Shown in pieces: positions 8,909 through 16,883 of a stretch of 64,000 nt of DNA. A model generated the notes under the pieces. That model saw nothing but the letters and a program-made list of their open reading frames with translations, did not search any database and had not been told where the DNA came from. This stretch comes from an uncultured Bacteroidales bacterium (GTDB lineage: Bacteria > Bacteroidota > Bacteroidia > Bacteroidales > F082). Position 1 is the stretch's first letter. The number at the start of each line of letters is the position of its first letter. The stretch is from the NCBI GenBank assembly GCA_905236635.1, contig CAJOCJ010000003.1, forward strand, positions 62,001 through 126,000, read 5' to 3'. The translations under genes were made by a program, and so were the position numbers.

Positions 8909-9988
8909 TTAATCAAATTCAACTTTCATAAACCGCAACGCTCGTGTTATGAGTCGAGGCAACGGTTTGTAGTCGTTTCTCTTCCTAAGATTTATTGAGA
9001 TTCCCAACTTTCTGATGACTGGGATTTTGAATGTCTCCACAAACTCGATGAGAGTGCCGTCGGGGTCTTCCACATAGGTGAAGTGACCGTTGGCGTCGCC
9101 CATGTCGAAGTTATCGCCGCTGTCGCACACAAAGTCATGACCGAGAGCCTTGGCGGCTTCCTGTACCTTATTCATGTTACGCACGTCGAAGCAGAGGTGA
9201 ATGAAGCCAGGGTCGCCCCACCAACGGCCTTCGAGAGTCTTATGTGCCTCAATCTCAAGGTTTTGCACCAACTCGATATGTGAGGTGCCCATCAGGTCGC
9301 TGAGAGGACCGCAGACAGGCTTAGAGCGTTTCAGCTCAACTCTGCGTATCTTGCCAGTGCAGCCAGGAAGGTCTTTCATGTCTTCAAAGACATCGGTCTT
9401 ATCGAAGGCAACTACATCATAATCAAGGAGTTTGCCATAAAACTCAATGGATTTCTCCATATTTGAGACACCAATGACAACACCGTTTGAGCCTCCAGTG
9501 ATTTTGTCGGCATTGATGAAGCAATAATCGTCTTTCTCTATCTCAAAGATGTTTCCCCAAGGGTCTTGGATATAGAAATGCTCTATGCCGAGAGGCGACG
9601 TGGTGATGTCGCTTAGGATGGTTATCTCATTGTCAATGAAATAGTTATATGCTTCATGGATGTCTTTTGTTTTCACCTTGCAGATGTTAATGCCATAGTC
9701 TCCGATGCGTAAAGGCTCATTCGGATACACCACTTTTCTGCCTTTAGGTTGCCAGATCTCGAATCCGCCACCACCACGTTGGGAGATGGCGAGGATGGCA
9801 TGACGTGGCTGAGGTTTGCCGCCGGTATATGGCAACATACGTTCTGCAACACCATCATCATCGACGATAGGGATCTCGATGTTGAGATGCTTATTGTACC
9901 ATTTCCATGCTGTCTGGAGATCTTCAACTCCTATGCCGACCTGCTGGATGCCACAGATGACTTTCTCTTTTTCTTTTTCGTTTTTCAT
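8909..9988 (-). CDS. Two-domain VOC-superfamily protein
   Basis: 359 residues holding two vicinal-oxygen-chelate modules. Module 1 (about 10-155) has GIQQVGIGVEDLQTAWKWYN and ends in DPWGNIFEIEKDD. Module 2 (about 165-320) has GVVIGVSNMEKSIEFYGKLL, FIHLCFDVRN and ends in VEDPDGTLIEFVETF. The His and Glu residues at the ends of the modules are candidate metal ligands. The family includes glyoxalases and dioxygenases; I cannot name the substrate, and the sequence lacks obvious hydroxyphenylpyruvate-dioxygenase hallmarks. Its start codon overlaps the SDR stop by 1 nt, so the two are co-translated. The divergent neighbour is serine palmitoyltransferase, so a role in sphingolipid or related lipid metabolism is possible but unproven. 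Confidence 0.8.
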   Translation of the reverse strand: MKNEKEKEKVICGIQQVGIGVEDLQTAWKWYNKHLNIEIPIVDDDGVAERMLPYTGGKPQPRHAILAISQRGGGGFEIWQPKGRKVVYPNEPLRIGDYGINICKVKTKDIHEAYNYFIDNEITILSDITTSPLGIEHFYIQDPWGNIFEIEKDDYCFINADKITGGSNGVVIGVSNMEKSIEFYGKLLDYDVVAFDKTDVFEDMKDLPGCTGKIRRVELKRSKPVCGPLSDLMGTSHIELVQNLEIEAHKTLEGRWWGDPGFIHLCFDVRNMNKVQEAAKALGHDFVCDSGDNFDMGDANGHFTYVEDPDGTLIEFVETFKIPVIRKLGISINLRKRNDYKPLPRLITRALRFMKVEFD

Positions 9989-10779
9989 TATGTTGGAGAT
10001 ATTTTATTTGCAATTTTATAATAAAGCCAAGGTATATACCTATTAATATAAGCCATGAGCAGTTCGCCTTTGCCGATGAGTTTGCGGTGACGTTCGCGTC
10101 GTATCGCTCTCACAGCACGTTTCGCCGCCTTGTCCACGTCGAGGCCTTTCGCCTGACCGGCATCCATCTTGGCATATTGCTCGCCATTGCCTTTTAAGGC
10201 ACTCTTGCTGATAGGAGTGTTGATGCGTCCTGGTATCAAAAATGTGACGTGGATGTTGGAATATTCAAGGTCCAATGACTCGAAGAAGCCGAACAAGGCA
10301 TGTTTTGATGCGCAATATGATGTCCTCAACGGGAATCCGAAAAGTCCTGCTAATGAGGTGGTTACCGACATATTGACGTGGTCTGACGCCAGAATCTCAT
10401 CTTTGAACTGTTTTACGAGATATACGCTGCTCCAGTAGTTTATCTGCATTATCTTCTGGTCGATGGCGAAGTCGGTCTCGAGGCCGCGGTCACGTTGTGA
10501 GATGCCTGCGTTAAGCACAAATAAGTCGATATGGAAGCCGATGGTTTTTATCTCTTTCACCAGTTCGTCGATAGAGGCGAACTCGGCAAAATTACATTCC
10601 TTAAAATAAACGTTGACGCCTTCTTTTTCACAAGTTTCCTTGGTCGCTTGAAGCTGTGCTTCGCCTAGTCCTGTAAGGAAAAGGTTGCATTTCTCCTTAG
10701 CAAGACGACGGGCTATCGCGGCGCCAATCCCTGAGCTGGCACCTGTCACTAAAGCGTTTTTGTTTTTTAAAGATATCAT
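9988..10779 (-). CDS. SDR-family NAD(P)-dependent oxidoreductase
   Basis: A 263-residue short-chain dehydrogenase. The cofactor motif TGASSGIGAAIA is near the N-terminus (about residues 13-24), NAG in VLNAGIS at about 90, and the catalytic Ser (SVTTSLAG) with Tyr-x3-Lys (YCASK) at about 150-160. ATG 10779 was chosen: an upstream in-frame ATG at 10809 lies across the -7 promoter element and would add a non-SDR extension. The C-terminus (YINRYIPWLYYKIANKI) resembles membrane-associated 3-ketosphinganine reductase-like SDRs. It is divergent from the SPT gene and coupled to the VOC gene. Confidence 0.9.
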   Translation of the reverse strand: MISLKNKNALVTGASSGIGAAIARRLAKEKCNLFLTGLGEAQLQATKETCEKEGVNVYFKECNFAEFASIDELVKEIKTIGFHIDLFVLNAGISQRDRGLETDFAIDQKIMQINYWSSVYLVKQFKDEILASDHVNMSVTTSLAGLFGFPLRTSYCASKHALFGFFESLDLEYSNIHVTFLIPGRINTPISKSALKGNGEQYAKMDAGQAKGLDVDKAAKRAVRAIRRERHRKLIGKGELLMAYINRYIPWLYYKIANKISPT

Positions 10780-10798
10780 CGTATCAAAAAATAATCGA

Positions 10799-10806
10799 CA
10801 AAAATA
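10799..10806 (-). promoter_or_regulatory. -7 element of the SDR-VOC operon
   Basis: On the minus strand this reads TATTTTTG, matching TAnnTTTG. It is 19 nt upstream of the ATG at 10779, giving a very short leader. It is arranged divergently to the SPT promoter about 90 nt away. Confidence 0.55.
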
Positions 10807-10895
10807 CAAAAAAATGCTAATTGGTTCATATTTTTAAAAATTTTTAGATGAAAAATAAAAAAATAGAATTATGTCTATACTGTAAATATTTTTAC

Positions 10896-10903
10896 TATCT
10901 TTG
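10896..10903 (+). promoter_or_regulatory. -7 element of the serine palmitoyltransferase operon
   Basis: TATCTTTG followed by C fits the TAnnTTTG consensus. The SPT ATG is 26 nt downstream. The flanking region is very AT-rich. No good -33 TTTG was seen. Confidence 0.6.
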
Positions 10904-10929
10904 CGAGATAATATTTAAACTTATAAAAA

Positions 10930-12189
10930 ATGGAAATTTTTGAAAGAATAGCTCACGATTCCGGTGGTCCGATCGGACAGTATATGGACCGCATTCATGG
11001 ATATTTTGCATTCCCGCGTCTGGAAGGCGAACTTGGCCCTCACATGCGTTTCAACGGCGTTGACGTGTTGTGCTGGAGTTTGAACAACTACCTCGGCTTG
11101 GCCAACCATCCTGAGATAAGAAAGGTGGATGCAGAGGCTGCTGCACGCTGGGGTCTCGCATACCCTATGGGCGCCCGTATGATGAGTGGTAACACTCGTC
11201 TGCACGAGCGTCTGGAGCGCGAACTCGCCGACTTCGAACATAAGGAAGACGCCTACGAATTCAACTTCGGTTATCAGGGCATCGTCTCTACCATCGACGC
11301 GCTCTGCACCCGTAACGACGTTATCGTGTTCGATGCCGAGGCTCATGCCTGCCTCATCGACGGCAAACGTCTGCATATGGGACAGTCGTTCCACTTCAAA
11401 CACAACGACATCGTCAGCTGCGAGAAGATGTTGCAGCGTGCCACCGAGGTGGTGAAGAAGACCGGCGGCGGTATTCTCCTCATCACTGAAGGCGTGTTCG
11501 GCATGACAGGTGCCCTCGGAATCCTCGACCAGATTGTGGCTTTGAAGAAGAAATATCAATTCCGTATCCTCATCGACGACGCTCACGGATTCGGCTGCAT
11601 GGGTCCTACAGGCCGCGGCACATCAGAGCATTTCGGGGTGATGGACGACATCGATCTCTACATCGGCGCCTATGCCAAGTCGATGGCAATCATCGGCGGC
11701 TTCGTGGCAGGACCGAAAGTCATCATCGACTACTTGCGCTATAACATGCGTTCGCAGATGTATGCCAAGTCACTGCCTATGCCAATAGTGGAAGGCTGTT
11801 TGAAACGTCTCGAGATCATCCGCAGCAAGGAAGGCGACGAGCTTCGTAAGAAACTCTGGACTGTGACACGTACCCTTCAGAAAGGCTTCCGTGACCTCGG
11901 ATTCGAGATCGGACCTGCTGAGGCATGCGTCACACCTATCTTCCTGCCGGGCAACGAGGTACAGGCCGCTTGGATTGCAAAAGACCTGCGTACCAACTAC
12001 AAGATTTTCTGCTCTATTGTGACATATCCTGTCATCCCGAGAGGCATGATTATCTTCCGTATCATCCCGACGGCAGCGCACTCGCTTGAAGACGTGGATT
12101 ACACCTTGAAGGCCTTTAAGGAGATCAAGGAGAAACTCGCCAAAGGCGAATACGACAACCCGGAGATGCCGCAGATGGCTATTCTTTAA
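10930..12189 (+). CDS. spt: Serine palmitoyltransferase (alpha-oxoamine synthase)
   Basis: A PLP enzyme that joins L-serine and an acyl-CoA to give 3-ketosphinganine, the first step of sphingolipid synthesis, a hallmark of Bacteroidales. In the 419-residue protein the family motifs are NNYLGLANHP, PMGARMMSGNTRLHERLE, EFNFGYQGI, the PLP-binding DDAHGFG (Asp216, Asp217, His219) and the Schiff-base lysine in GAYAKSMAIIGGF (Lys250). Sister enzymes (KBL, AONS) share the fold. The choice of SPT rests on the Bacteroidota context, the flanking ketosphinganine-reductase-like SDRs and the NFGYQG/AYAKS variants. The next gene starts 2 nt after the stop. Confidence 0.9.
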   Translation: MEIFERIAHDSGGPIGQYMDRIHGYFAFPRLEGELGPHMRFNGVDVLCWSLNNYLGLANHPEIRKVDAEAAARWGLAYPMGARMMSGNTRLHERLERELADFEHKEDAYEFNFGYQGIVSTIDALCTRNDVIVFDAEAHACLIDGKRLHMGQSFHFKHNDIVSCEKMLQRATEVVKKTGGGILLITEGVFGMTGALGILDQIVALKKKYQFRILIDDAHGFGCMGPTGRGTSEHFGVMDDIDLYIGAYAKSMAIIGGFVAGPKVIIDYLRYNMRSQMYAKSLPMPIVEGCLKRLEIIRSKEGDELRKKLWTVTRTLQKGFRDLGFEIGPAEACVTPIFLPGNEVQAAWIAKDLRTNYKIFCSIVTYPVIPRGMIIFRIIPTAAHSLEDVDYTLKAFKEIKEKLAKGEYDNPEMPQMAIL

Positions 12190-12191
12190 AG

Positions 12192-13019
12192 ATGAAATAC
12201 AAATATTTCATAGATAAAGTGATTATCGTGACTGGAGCCAGCTCTGGAATAGGGCTGGCATCAGTCAAATTTTTTGCCTCCCAGGGCGCGAAGGTGGTGA
12301 TGGCAGCGCGTTCCATCGACAAGTTGGAACAAATCAAAACAGAGTTGCCGTCGCCTGATGACGTCTTATGCGTCAAGACAGATGTGTCGGTGGAGACTGA
12401 CTGCAAAAACCTTATTGAAGAAACCATAAAACGCTTCGGACGCATCGATATCCTTGTCAACAACGCTGGAATCTCGATGCGTGCCATGTTCATAGACCTC
12501 GACCTCGACGTCAGCAGGCGACTGATGGACACCAATTTCTGGGGAACGGTATATTGTACGAAATACGCGCTGCCATATCTGCTCGAGTCGAAGGGCAGCG
12601 TGGTGGGCGTCATCAGCACGGCCGGACATATCGGATTGCCAGGCAGGACAGGCTATTCCGCATCGAAGTTCGCCATCAGGGGATTCTTGAATACCTTGAG
12701 AGTCGAGCATCGTTACGACGGCCTCCATGTGATGGTGTTCGCTCCAGGATTTACTGCCTCTAACATAAGAAACGTGGCACTTCTTGCCGACGGATCGCCT
12801 CAGGGCATGACGCCGCGTAACGAGGAAAAGATGATGACAGCGGAGCGTGTTGCCAAGAGGATGGCGTACGGACTACGTCATCACAAAAATGAGATGCTGC
12901 TCACTCCAATGGGAAAAATGACGAAGTTTTTTAACTTCGTCTTGCCTAAATTTGTCGAATGGGTGGAGTATAAAATGATGGCGAAAGAGCCTGAGAGTCC
13001 AATAAAAAAGAAAAAATAA
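12192..13019 (+). CDS. SDR oxidoreductase, probable 3-ketosphinganine reductase
   Basis: 275 residues. Cofactor motif TGASSGIG (about 14-21), NNAG (about 90), catalytic Ser in VISTAGHIGLPG and Tyr-x3-Lys in YSASK (about 156-160). The gene follows SPT by 2 nt, so both are on one transcript. Reduction of the SPT product to dihydrosphingosine is therefore the simplest role (inference from context). The divergent SDR at 9988 is a second candidate for the same step, so which one acts is open. The C-terminus is very basic (KKKK). Confidence 0.88.
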   Translation: MKYKYFIDKVIIVTGASSGIGLASVKFFASQGAKVVMAARSIDKLEQIKTELPSPDDVLCVKTDVSVETDCKNLIEETIKRFGRIDILVNNAGISMRAMFIDLDLDVSRRLMDTNFWGTVYCTKYALPYLLESKGSVVGVISTAGHIGLPGRTGYSASKFAIRGFLNTLRVEHRYDGLHVMVFAPGFTASNIRNVALLADGSPQGMTPRNEEKMMTAERVAKRMAYGLRHHKNEMLLTPMGKMTKFFNFVLPKFVEWVEYKMMAKEPESPIKKKK

Positions 13020-13031
13020 ACACTGAAGATT

Positions 13032-13463
13032 ATGATGCTCATCAAAGAAATAGCTGTGTATGTCAACATTCTTAATTCAAAAATCAAGAAATGTTTCATC
13101 GACAGACTTCAGAAAAACGAGATCAACATCACGCCGGAGCAGTTTTTGGTGCTCGACATCCTGTGGGAGAAGCAGTCGCTTTCACAGCAAAACATAGCCG
13201 ATATCATTCAGAAAGACAAGAATTCGGTAACGAAAATCATCGACTCGCTTGAGAAAAAGAACCTCGTGAGACGTGTCATGGATAAGAAAGACCGCCGAAT
13301 CAAAAAGATTGAACTCACAGACGAGGCAGTGGCGATGGAGAAGATCACCACGGAGGTGGCTATTAATTTTATGAATAATGTTATTAAAGGCATTGATAAT
13401 AAAGACCTTGACAACTACGTTAAGGTTATGCATCAGCTGAATGACAATCTTGAAACAGAATAA
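13032..13463 (+). CDS. MarR-family transcriptional regulator
   Basis: 143 residues forming a winged-helix DNA-binding domain. The helix-turn-helix (LSQQNIADIIQKDKNSVTKIIDSLEKKNLV) is followed by the family wing DKKDRRIKKIELTDEA, with the conserved Asp-x-Arg-Arg pattern. Terminal helices would form the dimer interface. It lies 12 nt after the SDR, at the end of the SPT operon, so it may regulate the locus in response to a lipid or other small ligand (inference). ATG 13032 and 13035 are adjacent possible starts. Confidence 0.9.
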   Translation: MMLIKEIAVYVNILNSKIKKCFIDRLQKNEINITPEQFLVLDILWEKQSLSQQNIADIIQKDKNSVTKIIDSLEKKNLVRRVMDKKDRRIKKIELTDEAVAMEKITTEVAINFMNNVIKGIDNKDLDNYVKVMHQLNDNLETE

Positions 13464-13487
13464 TTAATCATTATAATTTTGAATTAT

Positions 13488-14201
13488 ATGAAAATTAAAC
13501 TTATAGGATTATTGTGCGTGGGACTGTTGTTTTTTGTTTCATGCAATAAAAACTCAGGAGAAGGCGGTACTGGTACGGTGCAGGGCTATGTTAAGCTCAT
13601 CAACCATCCGGACGACAACTACAACCTCCCAGCCGACACGATGGATGCAGCAAAAACAGACGTTTTCATCGTTTATGGCAACTCCGATTTCTATGGCGAC
13701 GATGTGGAGACCGACGACCAGGGCTTTTATAAGTTCAAATATCTGACCAAAGGCGACTATACCGTTTTCTCATATTCGACATTGCCTTCGGGCGAAAAAA
13801 TCCCTGTAACAGCCACAGTATCATTAGGAAAGGGAGAGACTGCCAATGTGCCTACTCTTTATATCCATCAGGGCAAGGCATACGGTACTTCGATAGCAAT
13901 GGGTAAGGTGTATGCTATGTATTTCCACAATGACACCTACCGTGGACAGGGATGGGCATACGAGCACCGTGTCTATATCAGAAGGGCAGGGGAACCATAT
14001 CATTTTGATGATGTTCGCGTAAGCTTGGACGGCGTGTTCGCCTTCCAAAAACTACAACCTGGTGACTATGAGGTGTTTACATTTACTGAAAATTCGACTG
14101 AAGTTCCAACTCCGTTGATTAAGGAATTGACGATTGAGAATGCTGGCGAGATTGTCGAAATGGAGCCTGATACGACCTTTGTGGTTAGAATACAAGTTTG
14201 A
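13488..14201 (+). CDS. Lipoprotein of unknown function with Ig-like/carboxypeptidase-regulatory-like modules
   Basis: A 237-residue lipoprotein. The signal peptide ends in a lipobox (LLFFVSC, Cys about residue 18) followed by NKNSGEGGTG. Two beta-sandwich stretches each hold a growth-type pattern of the kind DDQGFYKFKYLTKGDYTVFSY and DGVFAFQKLQPGDYEVFTF. That pattern is typical of carboxypeptidase-regulatory-like or prealbumin-like domains used as spacers on surface proteins. ATG 13488 gives the correct n-region; a TTG 9 nt upstream is unlikely. The gene begins a run of tightly packed genes leading to the polyphosphate polymerase pair. Confidence 0.75.
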   Translation: MKIKLIGLLCVGLLFFVSCNKNSGEGGTGTVQGYVKLINHPDDNYNLPADTMDAAKTDVFIVYGNSDFYGDDVETDDQGFYKFKYLTKGDYTVFSYSTLPSGEKIPVTATVSLGKGETANVPTLYIHQGKAYGTSIAMGKVYAMYFHNDTYRGQGWAYEHRVYIRRAGEPYHFDDVRVSLDGVFAFQKLQPGDYEVFTFTENSTEVPTPLIKELTIENAGEIVEMEPDTTFVVRIQV

Positions 14202-14223
14202 TAATCAATAAATTAAGATAATT

Positions 14224-14652
14224 ATGAAGAGATTTTTGATATTTTCGTTTTTGCTTGCGTTTGTGATACCTGCGTTTTCACAGCAGGTCACGCCAGAGAC
14301 ATTGATCAAGCGTCAGAAGCGTAAAGGCTTGACTGTCAAGGAATGGAACACTTTGGCAGGCACAAAACAAGCATTTTTGGACCATGTCACGACATACGAC
14401 TCACTTGGAAGAAAGATAGAGGAGATAGAGTATGCTTCATACGGCCAGAAGTCGCGTGTTGTGAGCGAATACGTCGACCCTACAGATCCAGCATCGAAGG
14501 TGTTGCGCGAGATTGAATACAACGACCGTGACAAAGTGGTGAGGATCAGGAAGTTCGAGTATAACGAAGACGGCTCTAAGAAGAGGCAGTACAACTATTA
14601 TCCTAACGGCAAGCTGGAGTCGGTGAAGGAATATGAATTGATCTTCAGATAA
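14224..14652 (+). CDS. Small secreted protein with YD/MORN-like repeats
   Basis: 142 residues: a signal peptide (MKRFLIFSFLLAFVIPAFSQ), then short repeats of the type YDSLGRKIEEIEYASYGQK, EYNDRDKVVRIRKFEYNEDG and YYPNGKLESVKEYEL. These resemble the toxin_YD/antitoxin-YwqK-like repeats that build small beta-sheets. Function is not recognised. Its stop codon overlaps the next start by 1 nt (TAATG), so it is translated together with the VTC-domain protein. Confidence 0.7.
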   Translation: MKRFLIFSFLLAFVIPAFSQQVTPETLIKRQKRKGLTVKEWNTLAGTKQAFLDHVTTYDSLGRKIEEIEYASYGQKSRVVSEYVDPTDPASKVLREIEYNDRDKVVRIRKFEYNEDGSKKRQYNYYPNGKLESVKEYELIFR

Positions 14653-15455
14653 TGTTGAATATCAACGACATATTGAATGAGATGACGCCCATCAGCCTCG
14701 ATGAGATGAGTGCTGTGAAACTGATGAACCGTGTCGATACCAAATATGTCGCTGATGATTTGACGGTTGCCAAATTGTTTGAGCTGATAAAAGATGAATA
14801 TTTTGTGCAGGAGATCGATGGGAAACGCGTCGCCGCGTACGACAGCGTTTATTATGACACCGTCGACAACCACATGTATATCATCCATCAGGACAAGAAA
14901 TTGAAACGTGACAAGCTTAGGGTGAGGAATTATGTCGATACCGGCAACTATTTCTGCGAGGTGAAGCATAAAAACAACCACGGACGCACCAAGAAGAGAC
15001 GTATCGAGGTGGGGGAGAGCGTGTTTCAGGATGTGAGGTCGGATGCGGCGACGCGTGAATTTGTCGAAAAAGAACTTCCCGACTATGATTTCGATGGCTT
15101 CGTGAAGAAACTCTCGACTTCGTTCGAAAGGATAACCGTAGTAAACAAAGGTAAAACCGAGCGAATCACCATCGATTATAACGTGCGGTTTCATAACTTT
15201 GAAAATGGCAACGAGACAGGCATTGCGCCTCTTGTCATTATGGAGCTGAAACGTGACGGACGATGCGAGTCGTTCTTTCAGAAGATGCTCTTTGAATTGA
15301 GAGTTAAGCCGTTGAGTATCAGCAAGTACTGCATCGGCAGGGCATTGACCGACAAGACGTTGAAACAGAATCGTTTTAAAAAGAAAATAATCAAACTTGA
15401 AAAATTGAAAAAACTAAGAGAATATGCTGTTACTTCAGACAATGCAGAACTTTGA
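14652..15455 (+). CDS. VTC-domain polyphosphate polymerase-like protein
   Basis: 267 residues of the VTC/triphosphate-tunnel family (PF09359). Characteristic segments are NRVDTKYV at about 26-33, VYYDTVDNHMYIIHQDKKLKRDKLRVRNY, CEVKHKNNHGRTKKRR, and late LVIMELKRDG and SKYCIG. These supply the Arg/Lys/Glu residues that line a tunnel binding polyphosphate and metal. Bacterial members are commonly encoded beside DUF4956 proteins, as here, where the two reading frames overlap by 32 nt. Polymer synthesis is inferred from the family, not shown. Confidence 0.85.
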   Translation: MLNINDILNEMTPISLDEMSAVKLMNRVDTKYVADDLTVAKLFELIKDEYFVQEIDGKRVAAYDSVYYDTVDNHMYIIHQDKKLKRDKLRVRNYVDTGNYFCEVKHKNNHGRTKKRRIEVGESVFQDVRSDAATREFVEKELPDYDFDGFVKKLSTSFERITVVNKGKTERITIDYNVRFHNFENGNETGIAPLVIMELKRDGRCESFFQKMLFELRVKPLSISKYCIGRALTDKTLKQNRFKKKIIKLEKLKKLREYAVTSDNAEL

Positions 15456-16146
15456 CCCCGACATCGCCCGCGAGTTTGGCGGTGACGCTTTCGAATCGGG
15501 ATTCCTCGGTGTGCCACTCGTCGATATGACCAGTTTGTGGACGCTTTTGCTGCGTTTCGCATTCCATTTCCTGGTGTGCTGGCTAATCGTACGCTGTTTC
15601 TATTACCCGAAGAGCCGCAGAAACGACTATTATTTCACCTTCATGCTCTTTGCGGTGACAATTTTCCTGCTCATCATACAGATGGACAACATGAAAATGG
15701 CTATCAGCTTCGCTTTGGGTCTCTTCGCCATCTTCGGAATGATTCGTTACCGAACGGAGACGCTGAAAGTGAGGGAGATGACATATCTTTTCATCATCAT
15801 CGGCATTTCTATTATCAATGGTTTGGCGCTGACGGTGAGCTATGTCGAGCTTTGTGTTACTAACTTATTGTTTATCATAGCAATATGGCTATTTGAAAGC
15901 GGTGTCATCACAAGGAAACATACCGAGACGAAAATCATTCTTTACGATAAGATTGAAAATGTTAAACATGGTCGCGAAGATGTGCTTATAGCCGATTTGA
16001 AGGAGAGGACAGGCCTTGATATCACTGAGGTTGAGGTGGGACATATAGACTATCTGCGCGACGTGGCTTTTGTGAAGGTGACGTACAAGCCTTTTACCAA
16101 GACACATAACACCATCAATGATATCACGAAACTCAAGGATTTCTAA
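15424..16146 (+). CDS. DUF4956 integral membrane protein
   Basis: 240 residues. Three to four membrane segments: about 35-58 (LLLRFAFHFLVCWLIVRCFYY), 68-86, 90-105 and 123-155. The highly conserved signature FALGLFAIFGMIRYRTE lies just before REMTYLF. A cytoplasmic C-terminal domain of about 80 residues follows. The family is the usual partner of VTC-domain proteins and probably forms the membrane part of the polymerase complex (inference). An ATG at 15442 would shorten the overlap with the VTC gene and is an alternative start. Confidence 0.85.
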   Translation: MLLLQTMQNFDPDIAREFGGDAFESGFLGVPLVDMTSLWTLLLRFAFHFLVCWLIVRCFYYPKSRRNDYYFTFMLFAVTIFLLIIQMDNMKMAISFALGLFAIFGMIRYRTETLKVREMTYLFIIIGISIINGLALTVSYVELCVTNLLFIIAIWLFESGVITRKHTETKIILYDKIENVKHGREDVLIADLKERTGLDITEVEVGHIDYLRDVAFVKVTYKPFTKTHNTINDITKLKDF

Positions 16147-16880
16147 TGATTTTTGAAAACACGATAATGAAACGATTGTTTTGTAAAGACGTTACATGGC
16201 GCGTCTCTACGATGACGGTTTTGTTATTGTTGTTTATGTTACCAAAATTCGCAACCGCCCAGAGAACCACGGATTTTGGCGCAATCCTTCGTGCGGAATA
16301 TGAGAACAATTTCTATGGAAATTATAATGTCTGGGTGAAGGAAGACCTCCGTTTTGACCATGATTTCTCGAAATATTCACGTTCTAAGACCACTTTGGGC
16401 TTCGATTACAAGTTTGTGAGATATGGCATAAAGGTCGGCGCTGGGTTCGAATATGTCAATAAATACACGGAAAGTCGCATTTTCCGGAACCGTTACCGTT
16501 TGTTCGTGAGGGCATCGTACAAATATGCCTACCACAACTGGGAATTCGGCTACCGGACACGCTTTTTGATGATGTATCGCGATGAAGCGACGGGTTATTA
16601 CAACTACACGCCGGTTTTGAGCTGGCGCAACAAACTTCAGGTGTCGTACCAGCGTCGTTTCAGCAGGTTCAAGTACTCCTTGTCGGGTGAGTTGTATTCC
16701 GATTTCAACAAAGATAAACGATTGCAGCTCAATACTTTGATGTTTGAGGGCGATGTTGAATACCGATTGACGCGCCGCCAGTATCTGACAGTTTTTTTGA
16801 GAGATTACAGAGAGGTTTATATCGAATCAGACCAAATCAGGACTGTTTATTTCGGTCTTGGTTGGAAATTTAAACATTAA
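16146..16880 (+). CDS. DUF2490 outer-membrane protein
   Basis: A secreted beta-barrel-like protein. After the signal peptide (ending near ATAQ) it shows alternating aromatic strands such as FGAILRAEYENNFYGNYNVWVKEDLR, GVKYGFD-like repeats and the closing YFGLGWKFKH. DUF2490 members are found in Bacteroidota outer membranes; their role is unknown. The first ATG overlaps the upstream TAA by 1 nt. ATG 16167 (MKRLFCKDV) gives a more normal signal peptide and may be the real start. It is linked to the VTC/DUF4956 genes by tight spacing. Confidence 0.75.
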   Translation: MIFENTIMKRLFCKDVTWRVSTMTVLLLLFMLPKFATAQRTTDFGAILRAEYENNFYGNYNVWVKEDLRFDHDFSKYSRSKTTLGFDYKFVRYGIKVGAGFEYVNKYTESRIFRNRYRLFVRASYKYAYHNWEFGYRTRFLMMYRDEATGYYNYTPVLSWRNKLQVSYQRRFSRFKYSLSGELYSDFNKDKRLQLNTLMFEGDVEYRLTRRQYLTVFLRDYREVYIESDQIRTVYFGLGWKFKH

Positions 16881-16883
16881 GAT

